NCBI RefSeq assembly: GCF_024611995.1
Contig: NZ_CP102509.1
Coordinates: forward strand, 4,588,001 to 4,652,000
Reading direction: 5' to 3'
DNA from: Streptomyces sp. NBC_00162
GTDB taxonomy: Bacteria > Actinomycetota > Actinomycetes > Streptomycetales > Streptomycetaceae
Length of the DNA: 64,000 nucleotides
Shown here: positions 26,130-34,775 of the stretch, in pieces
Numbering within the stretch: the stretch's first letter is position 1
Layout of the letters: each line of letters opens with the position of its first letter
Program-made: the position numbers and the translations under genes
Notes under the pieces: generated by a model
Database searches by the model: none
What the model was told of the DNA's origin: nothing
What the model saw: only the letters and a program-made list of their open reading frames with translations

Positions 26130-26992
26130 CCGGCCGCAGGCACCGCCTTGTCCTCGTCGTCCGTCCCGTCCGTCCCGTCCGTCCCGTCCGCCTCGTCGGG
26201 GTCGGTGAGCAGCCCGGTGCGCAGCTGCTCCAGGGTGCGGGTCAGCAGGCGGGACACGTGCATCTGCGACAGGCCCAGCCGGTCGCCGATCTCGGACTGC
26301 GTCAGCTCCTGCCCGAACCGCAGGGAGAGCAGGGTGCGGTCCCGCTCGGGCAGGCGGGCCAGGATCGGCTTGAGGGACTCCAGGCACTCGATGCGGTCGT
26401 ACGCCGGCTCCTCCTCGCCGAGAGACGGCGGGTCGGCGCCCGAGTCCCGGTCGCCGTCCTCCTGGGCCGGGGCGTCCAGGGAGCGCGCGGAGTACGCGGA
26501 CGCGGCCTTGCGGCCCTCCGCCAGCTCCTCGGGCGTGACGCCCAGCTGCCTAGCGAGCTCGGCGTCCGTGGGCTCACGGCCGAGTTCCTGCTCCAGGACG
26601 TCGTGTGCCTTGGCCGTGTCGATCCGCAGCTCCTGGAGCCGGCGGGGGACCTTCACGGCCCAGCTGGTGTCCCGGAAGAACCGCTTGATCTCCCCGGTGA
26701 TCGTCGGCATCGCGAACGAGGTGAACTCCACCCCGCGCTCCGGGTCGAAGCGGTTGATGGCCTTGATCAGGCCGATCGTGCCGACCTGGACGATGTCCTC
26801 CATCGGCTCGCTGCGGCCGCGGAACCGCCGGGCGGCGTACTTCACCAGGCTGAGGTTCAGCTCGACCAGGGTGTTGCGGACGTAACTGAACTCAGCGCTG
26901 CCCTCCTCCAGCTCGGCCAGCCTCCGGAACAGGGACACGGAGAGGGCCCTGGCCTCGTGGGTTGCGACGTCTGTGAGGTCTGTACGGTGCAT
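26126..26992 (-). CDS. SigB/SigF/SigG-family RNA polymerase sigma factor
   Basis: 288 residues from ATG at 26992 with GGAGGAG upstream. Region 2 is RFRGRSEPMEDIVQVGTIG and AINRFDPERGVEFTSFAMPT; region 3 includes SWAVKVPRRLQELR and PTDAELARQLGVTPEELAEG; region 4 ends in the helix-turn-helix LTQSEIGDRLGLSQMHVSRLL. This is the stress/sporulation group controlled by partner-switching anti-sigma factors. The acidic C-terminus contains a triplicated GTD from a 9-bp DNA repeat. The reading frame extends upstream, but 26992 fits the family. Confidence 0.93.
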   Translation of the reverse strand: MHRTDLTDVATHEARALSVSLFRRLAELEEGSAEFSYVRNTLVELNLSLVKYAARRFRGRSEPMEDIVQVGTIGLIKAINRFDPERGVEFTSFAMPTITGEIKRFFRDTSWAVKVPRRLQELRIDTAKAHDVLEQELGREPTDAELARQLGVTPEELAEGRKAASAYSARSLDAPAQEDGDRDSGADPPSLGEEEPAYDRIECLESLKPILARLPERDRTLLSLRFGQELTQSEIGDRLGLSQMHVSRLLTRTLEQLRTGLLTDPDEADGTDGTDGTDDEDKAVPAAG

Positions 26993-27074
26993 GGCGCTGC
27001 GCTCCTCCGACGAGCGGCCCCGGGGGGACACCCGGGGGTGCGTCGTCGCGCTGTCTCGCGCTGTCTCAGGGGAT

Positions 27075-27100
27075 ATACCCGCCGGAATTACCGCGTACCC
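27075..27100 (-). promoter_or_regulatory. Candidate SigB-type promoter of the sigma factor gene
   Basis: On the minus strand GGGTA, 15 bp, GGGTAT fits the SigB-group consensus. It lies 83 bp upstream of the sigma gene ATG and suggests autoregulation. Confidence 0.45.
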
Positions 27101-27141
27101 ACCCAACCGCCTGCCATGGGCCGAGGGGCGATCCCGCCCCG

Positions 27142-27203
27142 TATCAGCGATCTGTCAGCGGCTATCAGGGGCTCTCAGCGGTCTCTCCGCGGTCTGTCAG
27201 GAC
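27142..27203 (+). repeat. Six helically phased direct repeats upstream of drrA
   Basis: Nonamers of consensus TNTCAGCGG start at 27142, 27153, 27163, 27173, 27184 and 27195, so the spacing is 11, 10, 10, 11, 11 bp: one per helical turn. The fifth copy has CCG for CAG. Tandem sites with about 11-bp period in front of the -10 are the usual binding pattern of SARP/BTAD activators. They end 54 bp before the drrA start codon. Confidence 0.7.
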
Positions 27204-27257
27204 CCCCGCTCATGGTGACGACATCACAACGGAGCGACCGCGAAACGAGTGGACACC

Positions 27258-28235
27258 ATGACCCAGATCCCGACCCGCGCGACCCGGCCGGCGGCCATCG
27301 CCGCCACCGGGCTCCGCAAGTCCTACGGAGACAAGACCGTCCTCGACGGCATCGACCTGCACGTCCCGGCGGGCACGATCTTCTCCCTGCTCGGCCCGAA
27401 CGGCGCCGGGAAGACCACCACCGTCCAGATCCTCTCCACCCTCATCGCCGCCGACGCCGGCCAGGTCCGCGTCGCCGGGCACGACCTGGCCGCCGCGCCC
27501 GACTCCGTACGCTCCGCCATCGGCGTCACCGGCCAGTTCTCGGCGGTCGACAAGCTGCTCACCGCCGAGGAGAACCTCCGCCTGATGGCTGACCTGCGCC
27601 ACCTCGGCAAGGCGGCCGGCCGCCGCCGAGCCACCGAGCTGCTGGAGGCCTTCGACCTGGCCGACGTGGCCGGGAAGGTGGCCATGACCTTCTCCGGCGG
27701 AATGCTGCGCCGCCTCGACCTGGCGATGACCCTGATGGGCGGCCCGCAGATCATCTTCCTCGACGAGCCGACCACCGGCCTCGACCCGCGCAGCCGCCGC
27801 GCGATGTGGCAGATCATCCGCGGGCTCGTCGCCGACGGGGCCACCATCTTCCTGACCACCCAGTACCTGGAAGAGGCCGACCAGCTCGCCGACCGCATCG
27901 CCGTCCTGGACGGCGGAAAGCTCGTCGCCGAGGGCACCGCGCACGAGCTGAAGCGGCTGGTCCCGGGCGGGCACATCCGCCTGGAGTTCACCGACGCGGC
28001 CGGCTTCGAGCGCGCCGCCCGCACCCTCGGCGAGGTCTCCCGCGACGAGGAGAACCTCACCCTCCGCGTCCCCAGCGACGGCGGCGTGCGCTCGCTGCGC
28101 TCCCTGCTCGACCGGCTCGACGCCCAGGCGATCGAGGTCGGCGGCCTCACCGTGCACACCCCCGACCTCGACGACGTCTTCCTCGCCCTGACCGGGCAGA
28201 CCATCCCGACCCAGGACAAGGAGTCCGTGCGATGA
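27258..28235 (+). CDS. DrrA-type drug exporter ATP-binding protein
   Basis: 325 residues from ATG at 27258; GTG at 27249 would add three. Walker A GPNGAGKTTT, signature FSGGMLRRLDLAMTL, Walker B IIFLDEPTTGLDPRSR, and the C-terminal DrrA extension ending in HTPDLDDVFLALTGQ, which marks the daunorubicin-resistance subfamily and binds the permease. With the next gene it should form a membrane exporter for antibiotics or other hydrophobic compounds. The 4-bp overlap with drrB indicates coupled translation. Six phased repeats precede it and an AfsR-like gene ends against the operon. Confidence 0.94.
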   Translation: MTQIPTRATRPAAIAATGLRKSYGDKTVLDGIDLHVPAGTIFSLLGPNGAGKTTTVQILSTLIAADAGQVRVAGHDLAAAPDSVRSAIGVTGQFSAVDKLLTAEENLRLMADLRHLGKAAGRRRATELLEAFDLADVAGKVAMTFSGGMLRRLDLAMTLMGGPQIIFLDEPTTGLDPRSRRAMWQIIRGLVADGATIFLTTQYLEEADQLADRIAVLDGGKLVAEGTAHELKRLVPGGHIRLEFTDAAGFERAARTLGEVSRDEENLTLRVPSDGGVRSLRSLLDRLDAQAIEVGGLTVHTPDLDDVFLALTGQTIPTQDKESVR

Positions 28236-29023
28236 CCACCCACGCCGCCCCCGCCCCCGCCAAGCACCTGTTCCGCGACTGCACCACCATGCTGCGCCGC
28301 CAGCTGAAGCACGCCCTGCGCTACCCCGGCCTCTCCATCGGCACCATCGCCGTACCGGTCGTCTTCCTGCTCCTCTTCGTCTACGTCCTCGGCCGCCCCC
28401 TCGCAGCGGGCATCGGCACGGGCGCCGCCTATATCAATTACCTGGCCCCCGGCATCCTCCTGATGACCGTGACCGCCGCCTCCACCTCCACCGCGGTCTC
28501 CGTCTGCACCGACCTCACCGAGGGCATCGTCGCCCGCTTCCGCACCATGGCGATCTCCCGCTCCTCGATCCTCGTCGGGCACGTGGTCGGCAGCTTCATC
28601 CAGACCATGGTCAGCGTCGGCATCGTCATCGGGCTCTCGCTGCTGATGGGCTTCCGCCCGAACGCGGGCCTCACCGGCTGGCTCGCCGCGCTCGGCCTGA
28701 TCGCCCTGCTCACCTTCGCCGTCACCTGGCTGGCGGTCGCGCTCGGCACGCTCAGCAAGACCCCCGAAGGCGCCAGCAACATCGTCATGCCGCTGGCCCT
28801 CCTGCCCTTCATCGGCAGCGCGTTCGTCCCCACCGACTCGATGCCCACCGTGGTCCGCGTCTTCGCCGAGTACCAGCCCTTCACCCCGGTCATCGAGACC
28901 ATCCGGGCCCTGCTCATGGACACCCCGGCCGGCAGCGACGGGATCGCCGCCGTCGCCTGGTGCGTCGGGATCGCCGCGGCCGCCTGCCTCTGGGCGAACA
29001 AGCTGTTCAACCGCCCAGCGTGA
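28232..29023 (+). CDS. DrrB-type ABC-2 permease
   Basis: 263 residues, start ATG 28232 with AAGGAG inside the 3' end of drrA. Six membrane segments of the ABC-2 type with the short conserved loop SVCTDLTEGIVARFRTMAISRSSILVG and, near the end, PEGASNIVMPLALLPFIGSAFVPTDSMP. It is the partner of the preceding ATPase. Its last 17 bp overlap the convergent regulator gene. Confidence 0.93.
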   Translation: MTTHAAPAPAKHLFRDCTTMLRRQLKHALRYPGLSIGTIAVPVVFLLLFVYVLGRPLAAGIGTGAAYINYLAPGILLMTVTAASTSTAVSVCTDLTEGIVARFRTMAISRSSILVGHVVGSFIQTMVSVGIVIGLSLLMGFRPNAGLTGWLAALGLIALLTFAVTWLAVALGTLSKTPEGASNIVMPLALLPFIGSAFVPTDSMPTVVRVFAEYQPFTPVIETIRALLMDTPAGSDGIAAVAWCVGIAAAACLWANKLFNRPA

Positions 29024-32000
29024 CCCGCGCCAGCTCCCGTACGTCCTCCATGGCCACTCCGCTCCCGCGATGCGCCGCCTCGGCGAAGTACTCCTCGTAC
29101 TTCTCCCCGAGCGCGGCGCGCGCCGCGTTCTCCACCCGCTGCGCGTCGGGCCGCGAACGGTCCGGCCCGCCCCGCACCGCCAGGGCCGTCGCCAGCAGCC
29201 GCGCCGCCTCCCGCGGCCGGTCCAGCCGCACCGCCTGGTCCGCCACGCCGACCAGCACCTGGGCGACCGTCGGGGCGTGCAGGGAGCCCACCGCCAGGCC
29301 CAGGGCCTCGGCCCGGTGCGTGGCTGCCGACGTCAACTCGCCCTCGGCGGCGTCCAGATGGCCGAGGGTGTCGAGCAGCAGCGCATGGAACACCTGGTGG
29401 ACGGCCACACCCCGGATGCCCTCCCGGGCCCGTGCCACATCGGCCCGCGCCTGAGCCGGCTCCCCGCTCCAGCGCGCCAGATCCGCCCGGCCGTGCGCCG
29501 TCGTGGCCAGCGCCTCCGGCCAGCCCGCGGCCCGGGCGTCCCGCTCCGCCCGCGCCATGGCCGCGGCGGCGGCCGCCGGATCCCCGGCCAGCCAGTACAA
29601 CTGGGCCTGCTTGACCCGTGCGTGCAGCTGGTCCTCGACGATCCCCATCTCGCCGATCACCGCGATGGCCTCCTCGTAGTGCCCCAGCGCCGCGCCGAAG
29701 TCGCCCCGCTGGGCGACCAGATCGGCCAGTACGGTCAGCGCGAAGGAGATTCCCCACCGCTCCCCGACCCCCCGGAACCCGGTCAGGGCCTCCTCGATCT
29801 CGGCCTCCGCCTCGGCGGGCCGGCCGCCCTCCCCCAGCCGGGTCCGCGCGCCGCCCAGCAGGGCCTGCGCCCGTACCCACGGGTCCTCGTCGGCCAGCAG
29901 CCCGGCCCAGGCGTCCACCGACGAGGTCCCCCGCTCGCCTTCGCCGCCCAGCAGCCGCTGAAGCGGCTCCATGAACCGGACCACCGGATGCCGGCTGCCC
30001 GTCCGTCCGGCGAGCAGCAGCCCCCGGCGCAGCGTGTCCGCGGTCTGCTTGTCGTCACCGAGGCCGGCCGTGGCGAACAGCACGGCCAGCGCGCAGGCCA
30101 GCGCCCGGTGCTCCTCGTCCTCGGCCGACTCGGGCTCCCCGGCGGGCAGCGGCAACGCCAGGGCCCGGCCCGCCAGTTCGTTGCCCTCCGCCTTGTGGCC
30201 GCTGAGCCACCAGTACCACCCGGCCGCCGCGACCAGCCGTACGGCCTCCCGCGCCTCGCCCGCCGCGATCGCGCCGCGCAGCGCCGCGTTGAGGTTGTCG
30301 TGCTCCGCGGTGAGCCGCGCGAGCCACTCCAGCTGCTCGGCCCGGCGCAGGTACGGGTCCGCCGTCCGCGCCAGCTGCGTGAAGTACGCGGCGTGCGCCC
30401 GCCGGATCCGCTCCTGCTCCCCGGCCTCCGCGAGCCGCTCCAGACCGTACGCCCGGATCGTCTCCAGCATCCGGTAGCGCCCGTCTCCCGCCGTCACCAG
30501 CAGGGACTTGTCGGCGAGCGAGGTGAGCAGGTCCAGTACGCCGTACGCCTCGACCGGGCCGCCCGCGCACACCCCCTCGGCGGCCTCCACCGTGGCGCCG
30601 CCCGGGAAGGCGGCCAGCCGGCGCAGCAGCGCCCGCTCCGCCTCCGTGAGCAGCTCCCAGCTCCAGTCGACCACCGCCCGCAGGGTCTGGTGCTGTCGCG
30701 GAGCCGTCCGCGCCCCGCCGGTCAGCAGCCGGAACCGGTCGTCGAGCCGGGCGGCCAGCTGCCCGGCGCTCATCGTGCGCAGCCGGGCCGCGGCCAGTTC
30801 GATGGCGAGCGGCATCCCGTCCAGCGCCCGGCAGATCCGGATCACCTCGGCGGCCGTCTCCTCGGTGACCGCGAAGTCGGAACGGGCCGCCGCCGCCCGG
30901 TCGTTCAGCAGTCGGACCGCCTCGTACGACATGGCCTCGGCCGCGTCCGCGCCCTGGGGCGGCAGGGCCAGCGGGCGCACCGGCCACAGCGCCTCGCCGG
31001 TGAGACCGAGCGGCTCCCGGCTCGTCGCCAGGATGCGCAGCCCGGGGCATTCGCCGAGCAGCCGGTCGGCCATCGCGGCGGCCGCCTCGACGAGGTGCTC
31101 GCAGTTGTCGAGCACCAGCAGAGCGGTACGGGTGCGCAGCGCCGAGCCGAGCCGGTCCAGCGGGTCGCCCGCCGCCGGCGCGTGCTCCCGCAGGCCCAGT
31201 GCGGACAGCACGGCCTGCGGTACGTCGGCCCCCGCGCTCAGCGGCGCCAGCTCCACCAGCCAGACGCCGTCGGGGAACCGGCCGAGCAGCGGGCGCGCGC
31301 TCTGGAGGGCCAGCCGTGTCTTGCCGGCGCCGCCCGGCCCGGTGAGCGTGGTGAGCCGGAACCGGCCGATCAGGGCGTCCACCCCGGCGAGGTCCTCGTC
31401 CCGGCCGACGAAACTGGCCAGCGCGGCCCGCAGGTTGGTCGGCGGCGGCGGGGCGTCGGCGGCGCCGGCGGCTTTCGGTGCGGCCGCCGCCGGGCCGGGA
31501 ACGGCAAGGGGAACGGGAACGGAAGCGGGAACGGCTGCGGGCGGCGCGGTCAGCTCGCCGCGCAGTACGGCGGTGTGCAGCGCCGACAGCTCCGGTGACG
31601 GGTCGGCGCCGAGTTCCTCGGCGAGGACCTCGCGCGCCCTGCCGTACGCGGCCAGCGCCTCGGCGGGCCGTCCGGCCGCGACCAGGGCCCGCATCAGCGC
31701 ACCGACGAGCCCTTCCCGCAAGGGGTGTTCGGCGATCAGGGAGCTCAGCTCGCCGGTCAGCTCCCGGCCGCGCCCCACCCGCAGATCGGCCTCGATGCGG
31801 TCCTCCAGGACCGCCATGCGCAGCTCGGTGAGCCGGGTCACCGGCGCCCGGAAGAAGTCGGAGGCGGCCACGTCCAGCAGCGCCGGCCCGCGCCACAGCC
31901 CGAGTGCCTGCCGCAGCAGCGCCGCGGCCTCGCCGGGGTCGGCGGCCAGCGCGCCGCGTCCGGCCGCGGCCAGCCGCTCGAAGCGGACCACGTCCACCTG

Positions 32001-32279
32001 GTCCGGTTCGAGGACGAGGCGGTAGCCCGCCGGATGCGATGCGATCTCCACGCCGGGCAGCGCCCGCCGCAGCCGGGACACCAGCCCCTGCAGGGCGTTC
32101 GCGGCGCCCATCGGGGGATCGCTCTCCCAGATCCCGTCGATCAGCAGCTCGGAGGCCACCACCCGGCCGGGTTCCAGCGCCAGCAGGATCAGCAGGGCCC
32201 GCAATCGCGCCCCGCCGACCCCGACGCCGCCCCCGTCTTCGCCCCGTACCTCCAGGGCCCCCAGCATCGAAATGCGCAT
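29007..32279 (-). CDS. AfsR/SARP-type BTAD regulator with NB-ARC ATPase and TPR-like tail
   Basis: 1090 residues. N-terminal OmpR-like winged helix (about 1-90, MRISMLGALEVRG, GARLRALLILLAL) and bacterial transcriptional activator domain (about 95-245), a Pro/Ala linker, an NB-ARC ATPase (about 280-600, P-loop GPGGAGKTRLAL, Walker B ALLVLDNCEH, LATSREPLGLTGE), and about 450 residues of TPR-like helical repeats. AfsR-like proteins integrate signals and activate promoters with repeated sites. It ends 17 bp inside drrB on the opposite strand, and the phased repeats before drrA are good candidate targets. Start ATG at 32279 has a weak ribosome-binding site. Confidence 0.93.
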   Translation of the reverse strand: MRISMLGALEVRGEDGGGVGVGGARLRALLILLALEPGRVVASELLIDGIWESDPPMGAANALQGLVSRLRRALPGVEIASHPAGYRLVLEPDQVDVVRFERLAAAGRGALAADPGEAAALLRQALGLWRGPALLDVAASDFFRAPVTRLTELRMAVLEDRIEADLRVGRGRELTGELSSLIAEHPLREGLVGALMRALVAAGRPAEALAAYGRAREVLAEELGADPSPELSALHTAVLRGELTAPPAAVPASVPVPLAVPGPAAAAPKAAGAADAPPPPTNLRAALASFVGRDEDLAGVDALIGRFRLTTLTGPGGAGKTRLALQSARPLLGRFPDGVWLVELAPLSAGADVPQAVLSALGLREHAPAAGDPLDRLGSALRTRTALLVLDNCEHLVEAAAAMADRLLGECPGLRILATSREPLGLTGEALWPVRPLALPPQGADAAEAMSYEAVRLLNDRAAAARSDFAVTEETAAEVIRICRALDGMPLAIELAAARLRTMSAGQLAARLDDRFRLLTGGARTAPRQHQTLRAVVDWSWELLTEAERALLRRLAAFPGGATVEAAEGVCAGGPVEAYGVLDLLTSLADKSLLVTAGDGRYRMLETIRAYGLERLAEAGEQERIRRAHAAYFTQLARTADPYLRRAEQLEWLARLTAEHDNLNAALRGAIAAGEAREAVRLVAAAGWYWWLSGHKAEGNELAGRALALPLPAGEPESAEDEEHRALACALAVLFATAGLGDDKQTADTLRRGLLLAGRTGSRHPVVRFMEPLQRLLGGEGERGTSSVDAWAGLLADEDPWVRAQALLGGARTRLGEGGRPAEAEAEIEEALTGFRGVGERWGISFALTVLADLVAQRGDFGAALGHYEEAIAVIGEMGIVEDQLHARVKQAQLYWLAGDPAAAAAAMARAERDARAAGWPEALATTAHGRADLARWSGEPAQARADVARAREGIRGVAVHQVFHALLLDTLGHLDAAEGELTSAATHRAEALGLAVGSLHAPTVAQVLVGVADQAVRLDRPREAARLLATALAVRGGPDRSRPDAQRVENAARAALGEKYEEYFAEAAHRGSGVAMEDVRELARVTLGG

Positions 32280-32334
32280 GGCGCCATTCTGCGGGAGGCC
32301 CGTCCGGCGGGTGGGTGCGGTGCGGCGGCGGGAG

Positions 32335-32712
32335 TTATTTGTCCGAGTAGCTGAAGTCCCCGACCGTCCACGCGCTGACGTCCTCGAGGGCGATCCGGTA
32401 CATGCCGCCGGTCTCGGGGATGCCCAGGGTGCCCTGGAGGATGCGCGCCACGTGGAAGTGCAGGTGCGAGGGTGCCCCGGCGGCGGGCGCGGCCCGGCCC
32501 GCCGGTCCGGAGGCTCTGAAGACCTCGGCGAACGGGGCCAGCTGGTCCGAGTCCTGGAGGACCTCGGCGACACGCTGGCGCCAGACGCTTTCGGGGGCGA
32601 GGCGGCCGGTGATGACGGCGCCGTGGACGACGACGGTCAAGGACATCTGATTGGTTTGCTCCGACTCGACCATGGCAGCGAGATCGATGAGCAGGTCGTC
32701 AGGGGTCGACAT
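32335..32712 (-). CDS. Conserved small protein, possibly GvpU-like
   Basis: 125 residues from ATG at 32712; ATG at 32742 is a longer option. Pattern: N-terminal helix DLLIDLAAMVESEQ, strands SLTVVVHGAVITGRLAPES, then LHFHVARILQGTLGIPETGG and IALEDVSAWTVGDFSYS. The order of beta strands with SLTVVVHGAVITG recalls the gas-vesicle accessory protein GvpU, but there are no gas vesicle genes nearby and the match is weak. It lies between the AfsR-like gene and the helicase gene on the same strand. Confidence 0.65.
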   Translation of the reverse strand: MSTPDDLLIDLAAMVESEQTNQMSLTVVVHGAVITGRLAPESVWRQRVAEVLQDSDQLAPFAEVFRASGPAGRAAPAAGAPSHLHFHVARILQGTLGIPETGGMYRIALEDVSAWTVGDFSYSDK

Positions 32713-32766
32713 GGGCCGGACTCTAGCAAGCGCGGACGTCATCGGAAGCCGCGCCAGGTCAGCGCC

Positions 32767-34173
32767 TCAGGCCGCCATCCCGGGTCCGTGGCGGCGCTCC
32801 TGGGAGGGGCGGCCGCGCCGGCCGCGGGAGCCGCGGGCGCCGCGTACGGGCCGGTCCTGACGGGGCGAGGTGATGGTGACGGGGATGCCGGAGGGCGTCT
32901 GGGCGCCGGTGATGCGGCTCAGTGCCTCTTCGCCCGAGCGGACCTGGGTGGTCTGCGGGGTGATGCCCGCGGCGGCCATCAGGCGGGTCATGTCGCGCCG
33001 CTGGTTGGGGGTGACCAGGGTGACGACGCTGCCGGACTCGCCGGCGCGGGCGGTGCGGCCGCCCCGGTGGAGGTAGTCCTTGGGGTCGGTCGGCGGGTCG
33101 ACGTTCACGACGAGGTCGAGGTTGTCGACGTGGATGCCGCGCGCCGCGACGTTGGTCGCGACCAGGACGGTGACGTGTCCGGTCTTGAACTGCGTCAGGG
33201 TGCGGGTGCGCTGCGGCTGCGACTTCCCGCCGTGCAGCGCGGCGGCCCGTACACCGCTGCTCAGCAGGTGCTCGGTCAGCCGGTCGACGGCGTGCTTGGT
33301 GTCCAGGAACATGATCACCCGGCCGTCGCGGGCCGCGATCTCGGTGGTGGCGGCGTTCTTGTCGGCGCCGTGGACGTGCAGCACGTGGTGCTCCATCGTG
33401 GTGACCGCGCCGGCCGAGGGGTCGACGGAGTGCACGACGGGGTCGGTCAGGTAGCGGCGCACGAGCAGGTCCACGTTGCGGTCGAGCGTCGCGGAGAAGA
33501 GCATCCGCTGACCCTCGGGGCGCACCTGGTCCAGGAGGGCGGTGACCTGCGGCATGAAGCCCATGTCGGCCATCTGGTCGGCCTCGTCCAGGACGGTGAT
33601 GGCGACCTGGTTCAGCCGGCAGTCGCCGCGTTCGATGAGGTCCTTGAGCCGTCCGGGTGTGGCGACGACGACCTCGGCGCCGCCGCGCAGCGCGCCGGCC
33701 TGCCGTCCGATGGGCATGCCGCCCACGACGGTGGCGGTACGGAGCTTCAGGGCGCGGGCGTACGGGGCGAGGGCGTCGGTGACCTGCTGGGCCAGCTCGC
33801 GGGTGGGGACGAGGACCAGGGCCAGCGGCTGGCGGGCCTCGGCGCGCTGTCCGGCCGTACGGGCCAGCAGTGCGAGGCCGAAGGCGAGGGTCTTGCCGGA
33901 GCCGGTCCGTCCGCGGCCCAGTACGTCACGGCCCGCGAGGGCGTTCGGCAGGGTGGCGCCCTGGATCGGGAAGGGCACGGTCACGCCCTCGGAGCCGAGC
34001 GCGGCGAGCAGCGGTTCCGGCATGTCGAGATCCGCGAAGGCCTCGACGGCGGGAAGCGCGGGGGTGAGCGTCTTGGGGACGGCGAATTCCCGCTGTACGG
34101 CGGGCCGGCGGCCGCCGTGGCCCGAGCGGGCGGGGGCGTGGCGATTGTTCGTGCGCGTGGTGGTGCGGTTCAT
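32767..34173 (-). CDS. DEAD-box RNA helicase
   Basis: 468 residues from ATG at 34173 (GAGGAAAGG upstream). Motifs: Q-region FPIQGATLPNALAG, I GRTGSGKT, Ia VPTRELAQQV, Ib TPGRL, II VLDEAD, III FSATL, V ATNVAARGIHV and VI HRGGRTARAG. The C-terminal tail is Arg/Gly-rich (GARGSRGRRGR), typical of RhlE/CsdA-like cold-shock helicases that unwind mRNA and rRNA. It lies downstream of a cold-shock protein gene on the same strand, but a strong terminator stands between them, so joint expression would need read-through or its own promoter. Confidence 0.95.
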   Translation of the reverse strand: MNRTTTRTNNRHAPARSGHGGRRPAVQREFAVPKTLTPALPAVEAFADLDMPEPLLAALGSEGVTVPFPIQGATLPNALAGRDVLGRGRTGSGKTLAFGLALLARTAGQRAEARQPLALVLVPTRELAQQVTDALAPYARALKLRTATVVGGMPIGRQAGALRGGAEVVVATPGRLKDLIERGDCRLNQVAITVLDEADQMADMGFMPQVTALLDQVRPEGQRMLFSATLDRNVDLLVRRYLTDPVVHSVDPSAGAVTTMEHHVLHVHGADKNAATTEIAARDGRVIMFLDTKHAVDRLTEHLLSSGVRAAALHGGKSQPQRTRTLTQFKTGHVTVLVATNVAARGIHVDNLDLVVNVDPPTDPKDYLHRGGRTARAGESGSVVTLVTPNQRRDMTRLMAAAGITPQTTQVRSGEEALSRITGAQTPSGIPVTITSPRQDRPVRGARGSRGRRGRPSQERRHGPGMAA

Positions 34174-34250
34174 GCAGAACCTTTCCTCGATGCGGCGCGT
34201 ATCGAGGAATTCCTGAAGGGATTCGCGAGAACGAGCCGTGGAAAACAACA

Positions 34251-34286
34251 AGCTGGGGCCCGCACCCGAAGGTGCGGGCCCCAGCT
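34251..34286 (-). terminator. Strong intrinsic terminator of the cold-shock gene
   Basis: Perfect 16-bp arms AGCTGGGGCCCGCACC around the tetraloop CGAA, followed on the minus strand by TTGTTGTTTTCC. This is the best T-rich terminator in the window, located 18 bp past the cold-shock gene. Confidence 0.9.
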
Positions 34287-34303
34287 GCGTGTGGGCGTCA
34301 GCG

Positions 34304-34507
34304 TCAGGCGGGAACGATGTTCTCGGCCTGCGGGCCCTTCTGGCCCTGCGTGACGTCGAAGGTAACCTTCTGGCCTTCCTGAAGCTCACGGAAGCCAGAA
34401 GAGGCGATGTTCGAGTAGTGGGCGAAGACGTCAGCGCCGCCGCCCTCCTGCTCGATGAAGCCGAAGCCCTTTTCCGCGTTGAACCACTTCACGGTGCCAG
34501 ATGCCAT
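34304..34507 (-). CDS. Cold-shock domain protein (CspA family)
   Basis: 67 residues from ATG at 34507 with AAGGAG upstream; the typical size. Single cold-shock OB fold with RNP1 KGFGFIEQE and RNP2 VFAHYS, plus the opening [11 protein letters not shown]. It binds single-stranded nucleic acid as an RNA chaperone. The 5' leader is AT-rich and structured, a family habit that controls translation by temperature. Terminator follows at 34251-34286. Confidence 0.97.
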   Translation of the reverse strand: MASGTVKWFNAEKGFGFIEQEGGGADVFAHYSNIASSGFRELQEGQKVTFDVTQGQKGPQAENIVPA

Positions 34508-34588
34508 ATGAATTCTCCTTTGGGGCAGTGCCCGGAATCGCACTGTGCGAAAGCCGGCGTCGCCGTGATGATTGCCCCGACCGGAAAC

Positions 34589-34631
34589 TTCACCGGTAAA
34601 TAAAAAGAGCGCCCACCGAAAAATCCGGTGA
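34589..34631 (-). promoter_or_regulatory. Structured leader with terminator-like and alternative hairpins before cspA-like gene
   Basis: On the minus strand CACCG, GATTTTT, CGGTG forms a hairpin followed by a T-rich run (CTCTTTTTATTT), like an intrinsic terminator. The left arm TCACCGG can instead pair with CCGGTGA just beyond the T-run (34590-34596). The two foldings exclude each other. This lies about 80-120 nt before the start codon and could act as an attenuator or thermosensor. Confidence 0.45.
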
Positions 34632-34775
34632 GAGCACTTGTAAGTTTTTTGGGAACCACAACTGCAACTGAGATCACCGTAGCACAGAGGGGCGCCGTGA
34701 GCAGGGAAACTTCTAATTCTGCACCGGCAGGAACAGATAACCGTCTGCGGAAGTCATATAAGCGATGTCGGTGAT

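Noticed and set aside
26158..26190. Regulatory repeat in the sigma-factor tail
   Set aside because: 9-bp units encode GTD three times in frame; ordinary coding slippage.
27142..27203. CRISPR array
   Set aside because: Repeats are 9 bp with 1-2 bp gaps; there are no unique 30-bp spacers. Phased regulator sites fit better. No CRISPR array was seen anywhere.
29007..29023. Frameshift between drrB and the regulator
   Set aside because: Both frames are intact and simply overlap tail-to-tail by 17 bp.
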